Shown piece after piece: positions 8,085-18,426 of a stretch of DNA of 64,000 nucleotides (its first letter is position 1; each line of letters begins with the position of its first letter). The stretch is taken from positions 1 to 64,000 of the forward strand of contig CAZHFZ010000007.1 of the NCBI GenBank assembly GCA_964531455.1. The letters are read 5' to 3'. The stretch comes from Ga0077527 sp964531455. Its GTDB lineage: Bacteria; Pseudomonadota; Gammaproteobacteria; Burkholderiales; SG8-41. A model generated the notes under the pieces. The model saw only the letters and a list, made by a program, of their open reading frames with translations. It was not told the DNA's origin and made no database searches. Position numbers and translations under genes: made by a program.

Positions 8085-10574
8085 TCAATTCCTTAGGGGT
8101 TTGCCGTTTTTGAGCATGTGCTCGATGCGCGCCTGTGTCTTCTCGGTGGCAATCAGTTCCATGAAGTGCTGACGCTCAAGATCAAGGAACCACTGCTCAT
8201 CGACCAGACTGCCACCTTCAATGTCACCGCCGCACATGACCGTTGCGACTTTGGTCGCGATCAGCTTGTCGTGTTCGGAGATGTAACTGCCCGCGCTCAT
8301 GTTTTCGACAAAGGCGCGAATGGTCGAAATGCCGCTGCGACCCAGTACCGGGATGGCCTTGGCGCGCAGCGGCGGCCGGTAACCGGCTGCCGCCATTGCC
8401 CGCGCTTCTGACTTGGCGATTTCGAGCAATTCAAAACGGTTCATCACCACACGGTCAGTCGATCGCAGGTAACCGATCACACGCGCCTGTTCGGCGCTGC
8501 GGCTGACTTCGGCCATCGCCACCGCCTTGAAATACTTCTGCAGGAAGGGCGACATGTCGCCGCCTTTGGCTTCCGCTGCAGCACGCATCGCGAACTCCTT
8601 GCAGCCCCCGCCCGCGGGCAGCAGACCGACGCCGACCTCCACCAAGCCCATGTAACTTTCCAGCGTCGCCACCGCGCGATCGCAATGCATGATGAATTCG
8701 CAGCCGCCGCCCAGCGCCAAGCCGTCGACTGCAGCAACCGTTGGCACCATCGAATACTTGAGCTTCTGCGTGGTGATCTGGAATTGCTCGACCAGATGTT
8801 CGACCTCAGCGAGTTTGCCGGCCATCAACTGGTCGGCGACGCCAATCTGCCGCGCGGCTTTCAGCGCCAGAGACTCGGCTTCGCGTTTGACGCTCTTGAA
8901 CAGTTTGCCCAGCGCCGACGGAGCGGCGCGTTTTTCACCGCCGCCCACCGGGGTCTTTTTAAGATTCGCGCCGACCGAAAACGGCGCTTCGGTCTGCCAG
9001 ATCACCAGGCCCGCGTAATTGCGTTCGGCTTCGGCTATGGCCTGCTGTACGCCTTCCAGCACATCGTCACCAATGGCGTGCATGCGGCTCTTGAAACTGA
9101 CGATGGCAATGTCGTCGCCGGTATGCCAGCAACGTACGCCGTCAGTCTCGAATATTGTCGTACCGTAACGGCGCTCCTCGCCGACCAGCTTGTCCGGGAA
9201 GAGCTGGCGGCGGTACACCGGCAACGCCGAACGCGGCTGATAGGCATCGGGTACCGGCGCAAAGGAACCATCGGGCCGGTGCACGCCGGTGCGCGATGGA
9301 TTCAGCGCCCAGGACGGCAACGGTGCGTTCACCATCGCGCGTCCGGCAGCAATGTCTTCGGCGATCCAGTCGGCAATCTGCCTCCACCCGGCCGACTGCC
9401 AGATTTCAAACGGGCCGGTATCCCAGCCGAAGCCCCAGCGGATCGCGAAATCAAGGTCGCGCGCATTGTGCGCGATCGATGCGAGATGCAGCGCGCAGTA
9501 ATGAAAACTGTCGCGGAAAACAGACCAGATGAACTGGGCCTGCGGATGCGTTGAGGCATGCAGTTGCGCAAAACGTTCAGCGACATTTTTGTTCTTGAGG
9601 ATTTCAACGACGCTTTCATCAGCCTTGCCGTCGGCATTGCGATAGGCGCCTGACTTGAGATCCAGCACATGAATGTCACCGCCGACCTTCTGGTACACGC
9701 CCTTGCGCGACTTCTGGCCCAGCGCACCCTGGTCAATCAGGCCCTGCAACCACGCCGGGACACCGTAATACTTGTGCCAGGGATCTTCGGGCAGCGTGTC
9801 GCGCATGGTGTTGACGACATGGGCGAAGGTATCAAGGCCGACGACATCGGCGGTACGGAAAGTCGCACTGCGCGGACGCCCGATCAGCGAACCTGTCAGC
9901 GCATCCACGGTGTCGAAGCCGATGCCGAGACGCTCGGCATGATGGATGGTGGCCAGCATTGAAAACACGCCAACGCGGTTGGCGATGAAATTCGGTGTAT
10001 CCCTGGCACGCACCACACCCTTGCCCAGCGTGGTTACGAGGAACCGTTCCAGTTCATCAAGAATGCCGGCATCAGTGCCGTCGCAGGCTATGAGTTCAAC
10101 CAGGTGCATGTAGCGTGGCGGATTGAAAAAATGCACGCCGCAGAAACGCGGGCGCTGCTGCTCCGGAAACGATGCGGCCAGCCGGTTGATCGACAGGCCC
10201 GAGGTGTTGCTGGCGAAAATGGTGTGTTCGCCGAGGAAGGGGGCGACCTTGCGATAGAGGTCGGCCTTCCAGTCCATGCGTTCGGAGATGGCCTCGATGA
10301 CAATGTCGCAATCGCGCAGCGCTTCGAGGTGCTGGTCGTAATTGGCGGGCTCGATCAGTTCAGCGCAATCCTTGGTCGCCAGCGGAGACGGCTCGAGCTT
10401 TTTGAGGTTGGCGATGGCCTTGAGCACATTGCCGTTGGGATCGCCTTCTTTCGCCGGCAGTTCAAACAACATGACCGGGACACGCGCATTGATCAGGTGG
10501 GCGGCAATCTGTGCGCCCATGACGCCGGCGCCGAGAACGGCGGCCTTGCGCACCACGAGGGGGGATTGAGACAT
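8085..10574 (-). CDS. 3-hydroxyacyl-CoA dehydrogenase / enoyl-CoA hydratase fusion
   Basis: This 829-aa bifunctional enzyme hydrates enoyl-CoA and oxidises the 3-hydroxyacyl-CoA. The domain order is dehydrogenase first: the NAD-binding motif VLGAGVMGAQIAAHL is near residues 11-25, and the catalytic HFFNPPRYMHLVE region lies at about 138-150. The hydratase/crotonase domain is in the C-terminal half, with VDGLALGGGCEFIMHCD and a VEVGVGLLPAGGG loop that supplies both expected glutamates. This order is opposite to E. coli FadB and matches the FadN-like proteins common in betaproteobacteria and Bacillus. An upstream in-frame start exists at 10598, but AAGGAG sits eight bases before the ATG at 10574. 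It is followed closely by fadA. Confidence 0.93.
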   Translation of the reverse strand: MSQSPLVVRKAAVLGAGVMGAQIAAHLINARVPVMLFELPAKEGDPNGNVLKAIANLKKLEPSPLATKDCAELIEPANYDQHLEALRDCDIVIEAISERMDWKADLYRKVAPFLGEHTIFASNTSGLSINRLAASFPEQQRPRFCGVHFFNPPRYMHLVELIACDGTDAGILDELERFLVTTLGKGVVRARDTPNFIANRVGVFSMLATIHHAERLGIGFDTVDALTGSLIGRPRSATFRTADVVGLDTFAHVVNTMRDTLPEDPWHKYYGVPAWLQGLIDQGALGQKSRKGVYQKVGGDIHVLDLKSGAYRNADGKADESVVEILKNKNVAERFAQLHASTHPQAQFIWSVFRDSFHYCALHLASIAHNARDLDFAIRWGFGWDTGPFEIWQSAGWRQIADWIAEDIAAGRAMVNAPLPSWALNPSRTGVHRPDGSFAPVPDAYQPRSALPVYRRQLFPDKLVGEERRYGTTIFETDGVRCWHTGDDIAIVSFKSRMHAIGDDVLEGVQQAIAEAERNYAGLVIWQTEAPFSVGANLKKTPVGGGEKRAAPSALGKLFKSVKREAESLALKAARQIGVADQLMAGKLAEVEHLVEQFQITTQKLKYSMVPTVAAVDGLALGGGCEFIMHCDRAVATLESYMGLVEVGVGLLPAGGGCKEFAMRAAAEAKGGDMSPFLQKYFKAVAMAEVSRSAEQARVIGYLRSTDRVVMNRFELLEIAKSEARAMAAAGYRPPLRAKAIPVLGRSGISTIRAFVENMSAGSYISEHDKLIATKVATVMCGGDIEGGSLVDEQWFLDLERQHFMELIATEKTQARIEHMLKNGKPLRN

Positions 10575-10656
10575 GGCTGGAGCTCCTTGATGCGTCAACC
10601 GATTCTAGCACCTGGCCGGTCGGCCATCAGGCAGCAACATGATGACAAAATGCATG

Positions 10657-10681
10657 AAAAAAGCGGCCCTCAGGCCGCTTT
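10657..10681 (-). terminator. rho-independent terminator after fadL
   Basis: Read on the minus strand, a perfect 9-bp stem AAAGCGGCC/GGCCGCTTT with a 4-base loop is followed by more T residues. It lies just past the fadL stop and before the fusion-enzyme gene. The fusion-fadA pair therefore probably has its own promoter. Confidence 0.85.
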
Positions 10682-10699
10682 CCCCGATGCGGCAATGCA

Positions 10700-11950
10700 T
10701 CAGAAGCGGTGCGAGTACTGCACCGACAGGATGTCGGCCTTGTTGCTGAAGGTGCCGTTGAGGCGACCAATCGCGGGATTCGGCGTGGCGGAGACCGTAG
10801 CGTCTTTGACGAACTCGTGGGCATAACCGACTTCAAGGGTGCCCTGCCTGTTCGGCTTGTACTGAACACCCAATGCAACCCAGGTGCGGTCCTGGTCAGG
10901 AAGGCGCGGCGTGCGGTCGATGTCGTTGGTCGGCGTCTCATCGAAGGCGAGGCCGAAGCGCAATTTGGTTTTGTCATCAACCTTGTAATTGGCGCCGACG
11001 CCATAACGCAAGGTATCTTTCCAGTTGAACACCAGCGAAGTAACCGGCGCGCCAGCCGCCGGACCCGAAGTGCGGATGATGTCCAGGCGCTTGATCTTGC
11101 TCCAGCCGGTGTAGGTGATGTCAGCCATGACCTCCCACTTCGCGTCAACCTTGCTGAGCACGCTGAACGAAGCGGAATCCGGCATCGTAATGTCGGCACG
11201 GACAGAACCGTTGCCTGCCGCAGCAACCGAAAACAGCGCACTGCCTTCCAGCTCATAGGCGATCTTGGAGCGATAGGTCATGCCGAACTGCGTGCTCGGC
11301 GTGGCCTGCACGAAATAGCCCAGGTTGTAACCGAAACCGATGTCATCACCTTCGATCGTCAGCACACCGGGCGCGCCGGCAAAGCCGGTCAGCTTCGCCT
11401 CAATCTTCTGCAGGCTGACTCCGACGCCGATGGAGGACTTGTCCCCGACTTTGTAGGCAATCGACGGATTGAGATTGACCGTCTTGATCTCCGAGTAGAT
11501 TCCGGTCAGCTGACCGCGCCATCCCGGCTCGTATTCAGTCGCAAGCCCGAACGGCACATTTACAGCAAAACCGAAACGCAGCTTCGGATTGATGTCCATG
11601 GTGTAAAACATGTTGGGAACAACATGTACGCCGCCGCCATCGCCGCCGTCACCGGTGCCGGGGGCGGCAAACGCGCCGGTGGAACCGGCGTTGGTAAACT
11701 TGAATGACGGCACCAGAATGTGGCCTGCCGCAGTGAACTGTTTGCCGGCTGGCAATACAGCCATTGCCGCCGGATTGGACCAGGCCACGCTGGCATCTTC
11801 AGCCGCAGCAGCGCCGCCGGCAAATGCATTGCCGGTGCCGCTGCCGCTTTGTGTGCCAATGCCGAAACCGCCGGCACAGACCGCTGCGCTCATGCTCGAT
11901 AAAGCCAGCGCAACAGCCGCTGATGAAAGACGCTTGTTCAACTTGACCAT
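10700..11950 (-). CDS. fadL: long-chain fatty acid outer-membrane transporter, FadL family
   Basis: FadL-type proteins are 14-stranded outer-membrane beta-barrels that let long-chain fatty acids or other hydrophobic molecules cross the outer membrane. A signal peptide (LSSAAVALALSSMSAAVCAG) precedes the mature start GGFGIGTQSGSGTGNAFAGG, and the NPA motif of the hatch/N-terminal region is present (WSNPAAMA). The protein ends in an aromatic residue (QYSHRF), as barrel proteins do. An upstream in-frame start at 12106 would add an implausible 52 residues before the signal peptide. The ATG at 11950 has GGGGGAG just upstream and is preferred. It sits between the thioesterase gene and the beta-oxidation fusion gene. 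Confidence 0.92.
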   Translation of the reverse strand: MVKLNKRLSSAAVALALSSMSAAVCAGGFGIGTQSGSGTGNAFAGGAAAAEDASVAWSNPAAMAVLPAGKQFTAAGHILVPSFKFTNAGSTGAFAAPGTGDGGDGGGVHVVPNMFYTMDINPKLRFGFAVNVPFGLATEYEPGWRGQLTGIYSEIKTVNLNPSIAYKVGDKSSIGVGVSLQKIEAKLTGFAGAPGVLTIEGDDIGFGYNLGYFVQATPSTQFGMTYRSKIAYELEGSALFSVAAAGNGSVRADITMPDSASFSVLSKVDAKWEVMADITYTGWSKIKRLDIIRTSGPAAGAPVTSLVFNWKDTLRYGVGANYKVDDKTKLRFGLAFDETPTNDIDRTPRLPDQDRTWVALGVQYKPNRQGTLEVGYAHEFVKDATVSATPNPAIGRLNGTFSNKADILSVQYSHRF

Positions 11951-12053
11951 GATCTCCCCCAATCCGGATGACATTAAACGTTGTCTGGAAAATTCGCTGC
12001 AAAATCGCAGCCATGTTACCCCTCGATGCAGCAGACTGCGCTGTCGCAAATGA

Positions 12054-12449
12054 CTACTGTTGCACTGATACCACACGCGGCCGGCGCTCTTTGTCGACTG
12101 CGACATAAGTCAGTACCGCCTCGGTAACCTTGACGCATTCCTCGCGCTCCGGCCGGCGCTGGGCATAAACAGTGACATCAACCGTAATGGATGTGCGTCC
12201 GACCTTGACTACTTCAGCGTAAAAGCTGACCACGTCGCCGACAAACACCGGCTGCTTGAATATGAAGGAATTCACGGCAACGGTGGCCACCCGCCCCCTC
12301 GCCAGTCGAACGGCGGGTATGCTGCCGGCAAGATCGACCTGCGACATGATCCAGCCGCCGAAGATGTCTCCGGTGTGACTGGCGTCCGACGGCATCGGGA
12401 TGACGCGCAGCGTCGGCTCCTTGTCCGCAGGCAGCGTCTCGACACTCAT
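12054..12449 (-). CDS. acyl-CoA thioesterase, YciA-like hotdog fold
   Basis: This 131-aa single hotdog-domain thioesterase hydrolyses acyl-CoA to free acid and CoA. The family signature HTGDIFGGWIMSQVDLAGS (about residues 25-43) contains the catalytic Asp region. The later segment FIFKQPVFVGDVVSFYAEV is typical of YciA/BACH-type enzymes. In this island it may recycle CoA or remove poorly oxidised acyl-CoAs. It lies 34 bases after the acyl-CoA ligase stop on the same strand and is probably part of the same transcript. Substrate chain length cannot be told from sequence. Confidence 0.9.
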   Translation of the reverse strand: MSVETLPADKEPTLRVIPMPSDASHTGDIFGGWIMSQVDLAGSIPAVRLARGRVATVAVNSFIFKQPVFVGDVVSFYAEVVKVGRTSITVDVTVYAQRRPEREECVKVTEAVLTYVAVDKERRPRVVSVQQ

Positions 12450-12483
12450 TCCCCTTTACCCCTCATTCCCCATTCCCCGATCC

Positions 12484-14298
12484 TCAGTGCCCGGCGTACA
12501 TGCCATCAATCTCGGCATTGAATTTTTCCATGACCTTGGCGCGACGCAGCTTCATCGTCGGTGTCATCAGCCCGTTCTCCACAGTCCATGGCTCCAGCGT
12601 CGCGGTCACCCGGTGCACCTGCGCATATCCCGGAAACTCCGTGATCTGGGCCGCAACACGTCGCAGCACCAGTTGTTCCGCCTGCTCCGTCCGCAGCGCG
12701 GCCTCATTGCTGCCGTCTATTCCGGTTTCTGCAGCCAGCTTGCGCCACTGTTCCGCGTTCAACACCGTCATCACCGTCAGGAAGGGTTTGCCTTCACCGA
12801 GCAGAATGACCTGTTCAAACAAGGGATCACGCGCAATCGCTGCTTCCATGTCATTGGGCGGCACTTTCTCCCCGTTCGAAAGCACGATGATTTCCTTCAG
12901 GCGGCCGGTAATGAAGACATGCCCGAATTCACCGATGTGGCCGATATCGCCGGAATTCAGCCAGCCGTCGTCCTGGATCATCGCTCGCGTGGCTTCCTCG
13001 TTGTTCCAGTAGCCCATCATCACATTGGGGCCCTTGATCATCACCGCATTCCTGTCACCGATTTTCACTTCGACTCCCGGGAGCGGTAGGCCGACCGATG
13101 CCGGAATGTTGCTCCACGGCGGATTGGCGCTGGCAACCGGGCTGGTTTCGGTCAGGCCGTAGCCCTGCAATATGGGCAAGCCCAATCCAATGAATATGCG
13201 CGAAATGCCCGGCGGCAGCGCCGCGCCGCCCGACAGCGCATAACGCAGTCGGCCGCCAAGCCGCGCAAGCACCTTTGCCGCCACCAGTTTGTGCAGCAAG
13301 GGCCAGAGCAGGAATGAAGGCTGCCACGGCCCGCGTCCCTGCGCATGCTCGAAACGTGCGAAACCGGTTTCGGCGGCAAACAGGAACAGTTTTTTGCGCA
13401 GCGGCGATCCCTCATCGAGTTTTGCGCGGATGGCGCCCCAGATACGTTCGTAAATGCGCGGCACCGAAATGAGCATGGTCGGCTTGATCGCCTGCAGGTC
13501 TTCGGCCAGTTGCGGTATCGACCGCGCATAAGCGGTTGTCGATCCCGACATCATTGTCAGGTAATAACCGCAGGTGCGTTCGAAGGTGTGCGACAGCGGC
13601 AGGAAGGACATGAAAATATCGTCGTGCCCGGTCACCAGCACCTGCAGGCAGGCTGCCGTGTTGGAAAGAATGTTGTCATGCGAAAGCATCACCCCCTTGG
13701 GGCGCCCGGTGGTACCCGAGGTGTAGACGACAGTCGCCAGCGTGTTGCCGGCACGGATCAAATGCCGTGTTTCACCACCGTCAGCCGGCAGCCAGTCGCC
13801 TATCCATTGCAGACGCTGGTCGCCAGCCGGGTTTTGCAGCGGATTGACGGTCAGGAAACGGATCACGCTGCTCATTGAACCTGCCACATCACGCAGCAGC
13901 TGCCATTGCTCATCACCCTCGACCAGCAACACCTTGCAGCCGGAGTTGGCGAGGATGTAGGCGACGTTGTCAGCGCGGTCCTGCGTATACAGCGGCACCA
14001 CCACCAGTCCGAGACCCAGCGCCGCCTGGTCGAAGATCACCCATTCCGGTGAATTGCGCAGCATGACGGCAACGCGGTCACCGGGCTTCAGCCCGTCTTT
14101 CTCCAGCGCAGCCTGCCAGCGCGCTACCTGACGGTCGATCTGCGCCCAGGTGTAGTCACGCCAATTGCGGTGTTGGTCGTTATAGGCCTTGTAGGCCACC
14201 AGATCCGGGGTGCGTTTTACGCGTTCGCGAAACAGCCCATCAAGGGTGGCCGCCTCAGCCATGCTGATGACATGCGATAACTCATTGTTTTTATTCAT
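12484..14298 (-). CDS. long-chain fatty acid-CoA ligase (AMP-binding, FAA1 type)
   Basis: This adenylate-forming enzyme activates fatty acids to acyl-CoA with ATP, the entry step to the beta-oxidation genes around it. The ATP-binding P-loop is VVYTSGTTGRPKGVMLSH, followed by the FLPLSHTFER motif of the FAA1/FadD15 subgroup. The GYGLTETSPV adenine-binding motif and the hinge region with TGRLKEIIVLSNGEKVPP come later. Its 604 aa match this long-chain subgroup rather than E. coli FadD. An excellent ribosome site, TGGAGGAAAAA, directly precedes the ATG. It lies between the SDR gene and the thioesterase gene with short gaps, consistent with one operon. Confidence 0.93.
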   Translation of the reverse strand: MNKNNELSHVISMAEAATLDGLFRERVKRTPDLVAYKAYNDQHRNWRDYTWAQIDRQVARWQAALEKDGLKPGDRVAVMLRNSPEWVIFDQAALGLGLVVVPLYTQDRADNVAYILANSGCKVLLVEGDEQWQLLRDVAGSMSSVIRFLTVNPLQNPAGDQRLQWIGDWLPADGGETRHLIRAGNTLATVVYTSGTTGRPKGVMLSHDNILSNTAACLQVLVTGHDDIFMSFLPLSHTFERTCGYYLTMMSGSTTAYARSIPQLAEDLQAIKPTMLISVPRIYERIWGAIRAKLDEGSPLRKKLFLFAAETGFARFEHAQGRGPWQPSFLLWPLLHKLVAAKVLARLGGRLRYALSGGAALPPGISRIFIGLGLPILQGYGLTETSPVASANPPWSNIPASVGLPLPGVEVKIGDRNAVMIKGPNVMMGYWNNEEATRAMIQDDGWLNSGDIGHIGEFGHVFITGRLKEIIVLSNGEKVPPNDMEAAIARDPLFEQVILLGEGKPFLTVMTVLNAEQWRKLAAETGIDGSNEAALRTEQAEQLVLRRVAAQITEFPGYAQVHRVTATLEPWTVENGLMTPTMKLRRAKVMEKFNAEIDGMYAGH

Positions 14299-14321
14299 TT
14301 TTTCCTCCAGGCTAAAACCGG

Positions 14322-15143
<822 letters not shown>

Positions 15144-15203
15144 CGATCAGGCCCCTTGAACAGCAGTTTTCATTTTGACGTGAACGCCGTGCCCCCGGCT
15201 GAA

Positions 15204-17717
15204 TCAGCGCCGGCGCGCCAGTGCCTCGAAAGTAACCGCCTGCGTCGTCTGATAAAGCTCGGAGCGGCCGAAGTCCTTCGGAAAATCATCGACCATGATG
15301 GCCTTGCGCCGCAGTTCTGAGGCGCGCTGCAACAAGGCAAACTCCTCCTCACTGATCACACCATGCTTCAAACCTTCGGCAGCCATCTGGTCGGCATAAC
15401 GCCGGGCAATGCGGCCCTCCTGCTGGGCGGTCCGCAGTTTGGCCTCCACCGGCTCGGCGGCAATCACCGCGGCCAACGCTGATTCCAGCGTACGCACGGC
15501 ATCGCTTTCATCGCCGGAGATGAACACCCCGCGCGTCAAGCGGTTGCGCGACGGGCCCGGCGTCATCATCAAACGCACCACGGCGTGACCCAGCGGATCG
15601 CGGGGCGGTGCAAACTCGCGGCCATACGGCATCACCAGCGGGAAGATCAGCCCGCGCAGCAGCCATGCAGCCAAGGGCCAGGGCAGGTTTTCGAAAATGG
15701 AATAAAACGATTCCTCAATGCGGTTGAGGCAGTCGAGCAGTCCCCAGCGCACCAGCGGCAGATCTTCTGCGGGCCGGCCGTCGTCCTCATAACGTTTCAG
15801 AACGGCGGACGCCAGATAAAGCTGGCTCAGCACGTCGCCGAGCCGGGCCGACAGGCGTTCGCGGCGCTTCAGCGTGCCGCCGCAGAGGAACATCGCTACA
15901 TCGGCGGTCAATGCAAAACCGCTGGAGAGCCGGGTGAACTGCTGATAATAATGGCGCAGTTCCGGTGCGCCGGGCACCGCGGTCATACGGCCACCGGTAA
16001 GCCCCATCCACAACACCCGTGCGACGTTGGATACCGTAAACGCAATGTGCCCGCAAAAAGCCTTGTCGATCGCACGCACCGCTTTTGCGTGATCGGTTTC
16101 GCGGGTGGCTTCGATTTCCTTGAGCACCCAGGGATGGCCGCGAATCGCCCCCTGACCGAAGATGATCATGGTCCGCGTCAGGATGTTGGCGCCTTCGACG
16201 GTGATCGCGATCGGTGTCTGCATATAGGCGCTGGCGAGGTAATTGCCCGGTCCGAGGCAGATGCCCTTGCCGCCGTGCACGTCCATCGCATCGTTGATGA
16301 CCTGGCGGCCGCGTTCGGTGAGATGGTATTTGACAATCGCCGACACCACCGACGGTTTTTCGCCGAGATCCACCGCACCCGCAGTCATCACCCGCGCCGC
16401 ATCCATCACATACAGATTGCCGGCAATGCGTGCCATCGCCTCCTCGACGCCTTCAAAGCGGCCGATCGACAGCTTGAACTGCTGGCGCACGCGGCCGTAG
16501 GCGCCGGTGGTCAGCGTCGCCAGTTTGGAAATGCCGACGCTGTTGGCCGGCAGTGAAATCGAACGCCCCGCGGCCAGGCAATTCATCAGCATGGTCCAGC
16601 CCTGCCCGGCCTGTTCGACGCCGCCGATGATGCAGTCCATCGGGACGAATACGTCCTTGCCCCAGTTCGGGCCGTTCATGAACGTCGAGGTCATCGCGCG
16701 ATGGCGGCGGCCGATATGCACGCCGGGCGTTTCGGTCGGCACCAGCGCCAGCGTGATGCCGAGATCATCCTGCTCATTTCCCCCGTTACCGAGCAGATGA
16801 TCCGGGTCGTAGAGACGGAACGCCAGTCCGAGCAGCGTGGCCACCGGACCCAGCGTGATGTAACGCTTCTCCCAGGTCAGGCGGATGCCCAGCACATCGG
16901 ATTGGCCCTGCCACTCGCCTTTGCAGACGATGCCAAAATCGGGGATGCCGCCGGCATCGGAACCCGCTTCGGGGCTGGTCAGCGCGAAACACGGCATTTC
17001 CAGGCCTTTGGCCAGGCGCGGCAGGTAATGGTCTTTTTGTGCTTTGGTGCCGTAATGCAACAGCAACTCGGCGGGTCCCAGAGAATTGGGCACCATCACC
17101 GACACCGCCGCGGTGCCGCTGCGCGTGGTGAGCTGCATCACCACCTGCGAATGCGCCAGCGCCGAAAAGCCGAGGCCACCGTATTCCCGCGGAATGATCA
17201 TGCCGAGGAAGCCGTGATCCTTGATGAACTGCCACACTGCAGGCGGCATGTCGGTCATTTCATGGGTAATCTGCCAGTCGCTGAGCATTTCGCACAGCTC
17301 ACTCAACGGACCGTCAATGAACGCCTGTTCAGCGGCGCTCAGACGCGGCTTCGGATAGGCCAGCAGCTTATTCCAGTCCGGACTGCCGCTGAACAGTTCA
17401 CCATCCCACCATACCGTGCCCGCTTCCAGCGCTTCACGTTCGGTCTGCGACACCTGCGGCAGGATGCGGCGGAATACCGCAAGCATCGGCGTGCCGACCA
17501 GCAGGCGGCGCAACGGCGAAGGCACGGAGATCACGGCGGCCACGGCCAGGATGCTTACTACCGTGTTCAGCAATCCCGCGGGCCACAGACCGGCCTGGCC
17601 AAAAACTGTCGCGAGAATCGCAATCACCACGATCCACACCAGCGCCGGCAGACGGTGATAGGCGAGAAACCAGCTGACAAGCAATACGCCCAGCACGGAA
17701 AACAGTAAGGCCATCAT
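15204..17717 (-). CDS. fadE: long-form acyl-CoA dehydrogenase
   Basis: This 837-aa acyl-CoA dehydrogenase is of the FadE type, which makes trans-2-enoyl-CoA and passes electrons to ETF. It begins with two hydrophobic segments (LLFSVLGVLLVSWFLAYHR and a second at about 25-55) typical of FadE, then the dehydrogenase core. The core includes GMIIPREYGGLGFSALAHSQ, CFALTSPEAGSDAGGIPD and the DAMDVHGGKGICLGPGNYL region. The long C-terminal domain is also characteristic. It heads the minus-strand fatty-acid island. Upstream is a 16-bp sequence repeated before a decayed copy of this gene's 5' end. The nearby ETF-QO gene fits its electron path. Confidence 0.94.
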   Translation of the reverse strand: MMALLFSVLGVLLVSWFLAYHRLPALVWIVVIAILATVFGQAGLWPAGLLNTVVSILAVAAVISVPSPLRRLLVGTPMLAVFRRILPQVSQTEREALEAGTVWWDGELFSGSPDWNKLLAYPKPRLSAAEQAFIDGPLSELCEMLSDWQITHEMTDMPPAVWQFIKDHGFLGMIIPREYGGLGFSALAHSQVVMQLTTRSGTAAVSVMVPNSLGPAELLLHYGTKAQKDHYLPRLAKGLEMPCFALTSPEAGSDAGGIPDFGIVCKGEWQGQSDVLGIRLTWEKRYITLGPVATLLGLAFRLYDPDHLLGNGGNEQDDLGITLALVPTETPGVHIGRRHRAMTSTFMNGPNWGKDVFVPMDCIIGGVEQAGQGWTMLMNCLAAGRSISLPANSVGISKLATLTTGAYGRVRQQFKLSIGRFEGVEEAMARIAGNLYVMDAARVMTAGAVDLGEKPSVVSAIVKYHLTERGRQVINDAMDVHGGKGICLGPGNYLASAYMQTPIAITVEGANILTRTMIIFGQGAIRGHPWVLKEIEATRETDHAKAVRAIDKAFCGHIAFTVSNVARVLWMGLTGGRMTAVPGAPELRHYYQQFTRLSSGFALTADVAMFLCGGTLKRRERLSARLGDVLSQLYLASAVLKRYEDDGRPAEDLPLVRWGLLDCLNRIEESFYSIFENLPWPLAAWLLRGLIFPLVMPYGREFAPPRDPLGHAVVRLMMTPGPSRNRLTRGVFISGDESDAVRTLESALAAVIAAEPVEAKLRTAQQEGRIARRYADQMAAEGLKHGVISEEEFALLQRASELRRKAIMVDDFPKDFGRSELYQTTQAVTFEALARRR

Positions 17718-17814
17718 GGACGCTCCGCCGGTGGACCTGTTGATTTTCTGTTACGCAGACGCTCACGTCAGCGTGAGGGTGACGGAAGTAAATCCGTGAT
17801 CCCGATGATGCGTC

Positions 17815-17830
17815 CAGCATACACGCGGGG
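17815..17830 (-). promoter_or_regulatory. 16-bp conserved element upstream of fadE
   Basis: On the minus strand CCCCGCGTGTATGCTG ends 97 bases before the fadE start codon. The identical 16-mer occurs at 18524-18539, at a similar distance from a decayed fadE 5' fragment. Either it is a promoter/operator element kept in both copies, or it is residual identity from duplication. Confidence 0.5.
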
Positions 17831-17931
17831 TCCCGAGGCTACAACGCCGGAACATCGCAACCGTTTTTATGTCAGGCGTTTTACCGGTAGCAGAGCCATC
17901 CAACGGATCGAAGGGAGGTGGACATCACCAT

Positions 17932-17952
17932 AAAAAAACCGCCTCGAAGGCG
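17932..17952 (-). terminator. rho-independent terminator after the small lipoprotein gene
   Basis: Minus-strand reading gives CGCCTTCGAGGCG followed by GTTTTTTTA, a compact stem with a U-tract. It lies 26 bases past the lipoprotein stop and isolates that gene from fadE. Confidence 0.8.
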
Positions 17953-17978
17953 ATTGATTTGATGGTGTGACAGGGAAC

Positions 17979-18317
17979 TCAGATATCGGGCATGTACAGC
18001 CTGGGGATGGCGATGTAGATCCTGATGTCCCGACCTTGCGCCAGATCCGGCGCGATATCGCCCAGACGGCCGGTGGCCCAGGACGGCGTATCAAAACGCC
18101 ACACCACAGCCTCGCCACCCGGTGACGCCGAGAAACGTATGGTCTCCCCGCTCTCGACATTGATCCAGCGCGTCTGCGGTGTGATCACCACTTCACGCGT
18201 CACCTGGCGCGCATCACCGCGCACGCCCAGATCCGCGCCCGCAGGCGCTGTCAACGCAGTTGCGGCACAGCCCGAAAACAGCGTTGCCCATACAGCCAAA
18301 AGGAACAGTTTTTTCAT
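17979..18317 (-). CDS. small lipoprotein, CzcE-like domain
   Basis: The 112-aa product has a lipoprotein signal peptide with lipobox LFSGC (Cys17). The mature domain, ADLGVRGDARQVTREVVITPQTRWINVESGETIRF, resembles the periplasmic copper/heavy-metal-binding CzcE family in its pattern of TRWINV and SGETIRF. No Cys or His-rich metal site is obvious in the mature part, so metal binding is uncertain. GGAGG stands just before the ATG. It has its own terminator and is not part of the fad operon. The start of the gene overlaps the end of the decayed fadE fragment, which suggests it was inserted into, or lies next to, an old duplication. Confidence 0.7.
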   Translation of the reverse strand: MKKLFLLAVWATLFSGCAATALTAPAGADLGVRGDARQVTREVVITPQTRWINVESGETIRFSASPGGEAVVWRFDTPSWATGRLGDIAPDLAQGRDIRIYIAIPRLYMPDI

Positions 18318-18339
18318 CGGACCTCCGTTTCATTTCATC

Positions 18340-18426
18340 CGCAAACACCACTGTCCAGACCGGCGCCGGCGTGCGGTGGTAGGCCAGGAACCAGGCCACG
18401 AACAAAACAGCGAGTAAAGTGAGGAT
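18340..18426 (-). pseudogene. decayed duplicate of the fadE 5' end
   Basis: The minus strand encodes, without a proper start codon, 29 residues beginning ILTLLAVLFVAWFLAYHR and continuing TPAPVWTVVFA. The N-terminus of the intact fadE next door has LLVSWFLAYHRLPALVWIVVIA at the same relative place. After this segment the frame loses similarity and runs into the small lipoprotein gene, reaching a stop at 18214. The rest of a FadE protein is absent. A shared 16-mer upstream supports a partial tandem duplication followed by decay. Confidence 0.7.
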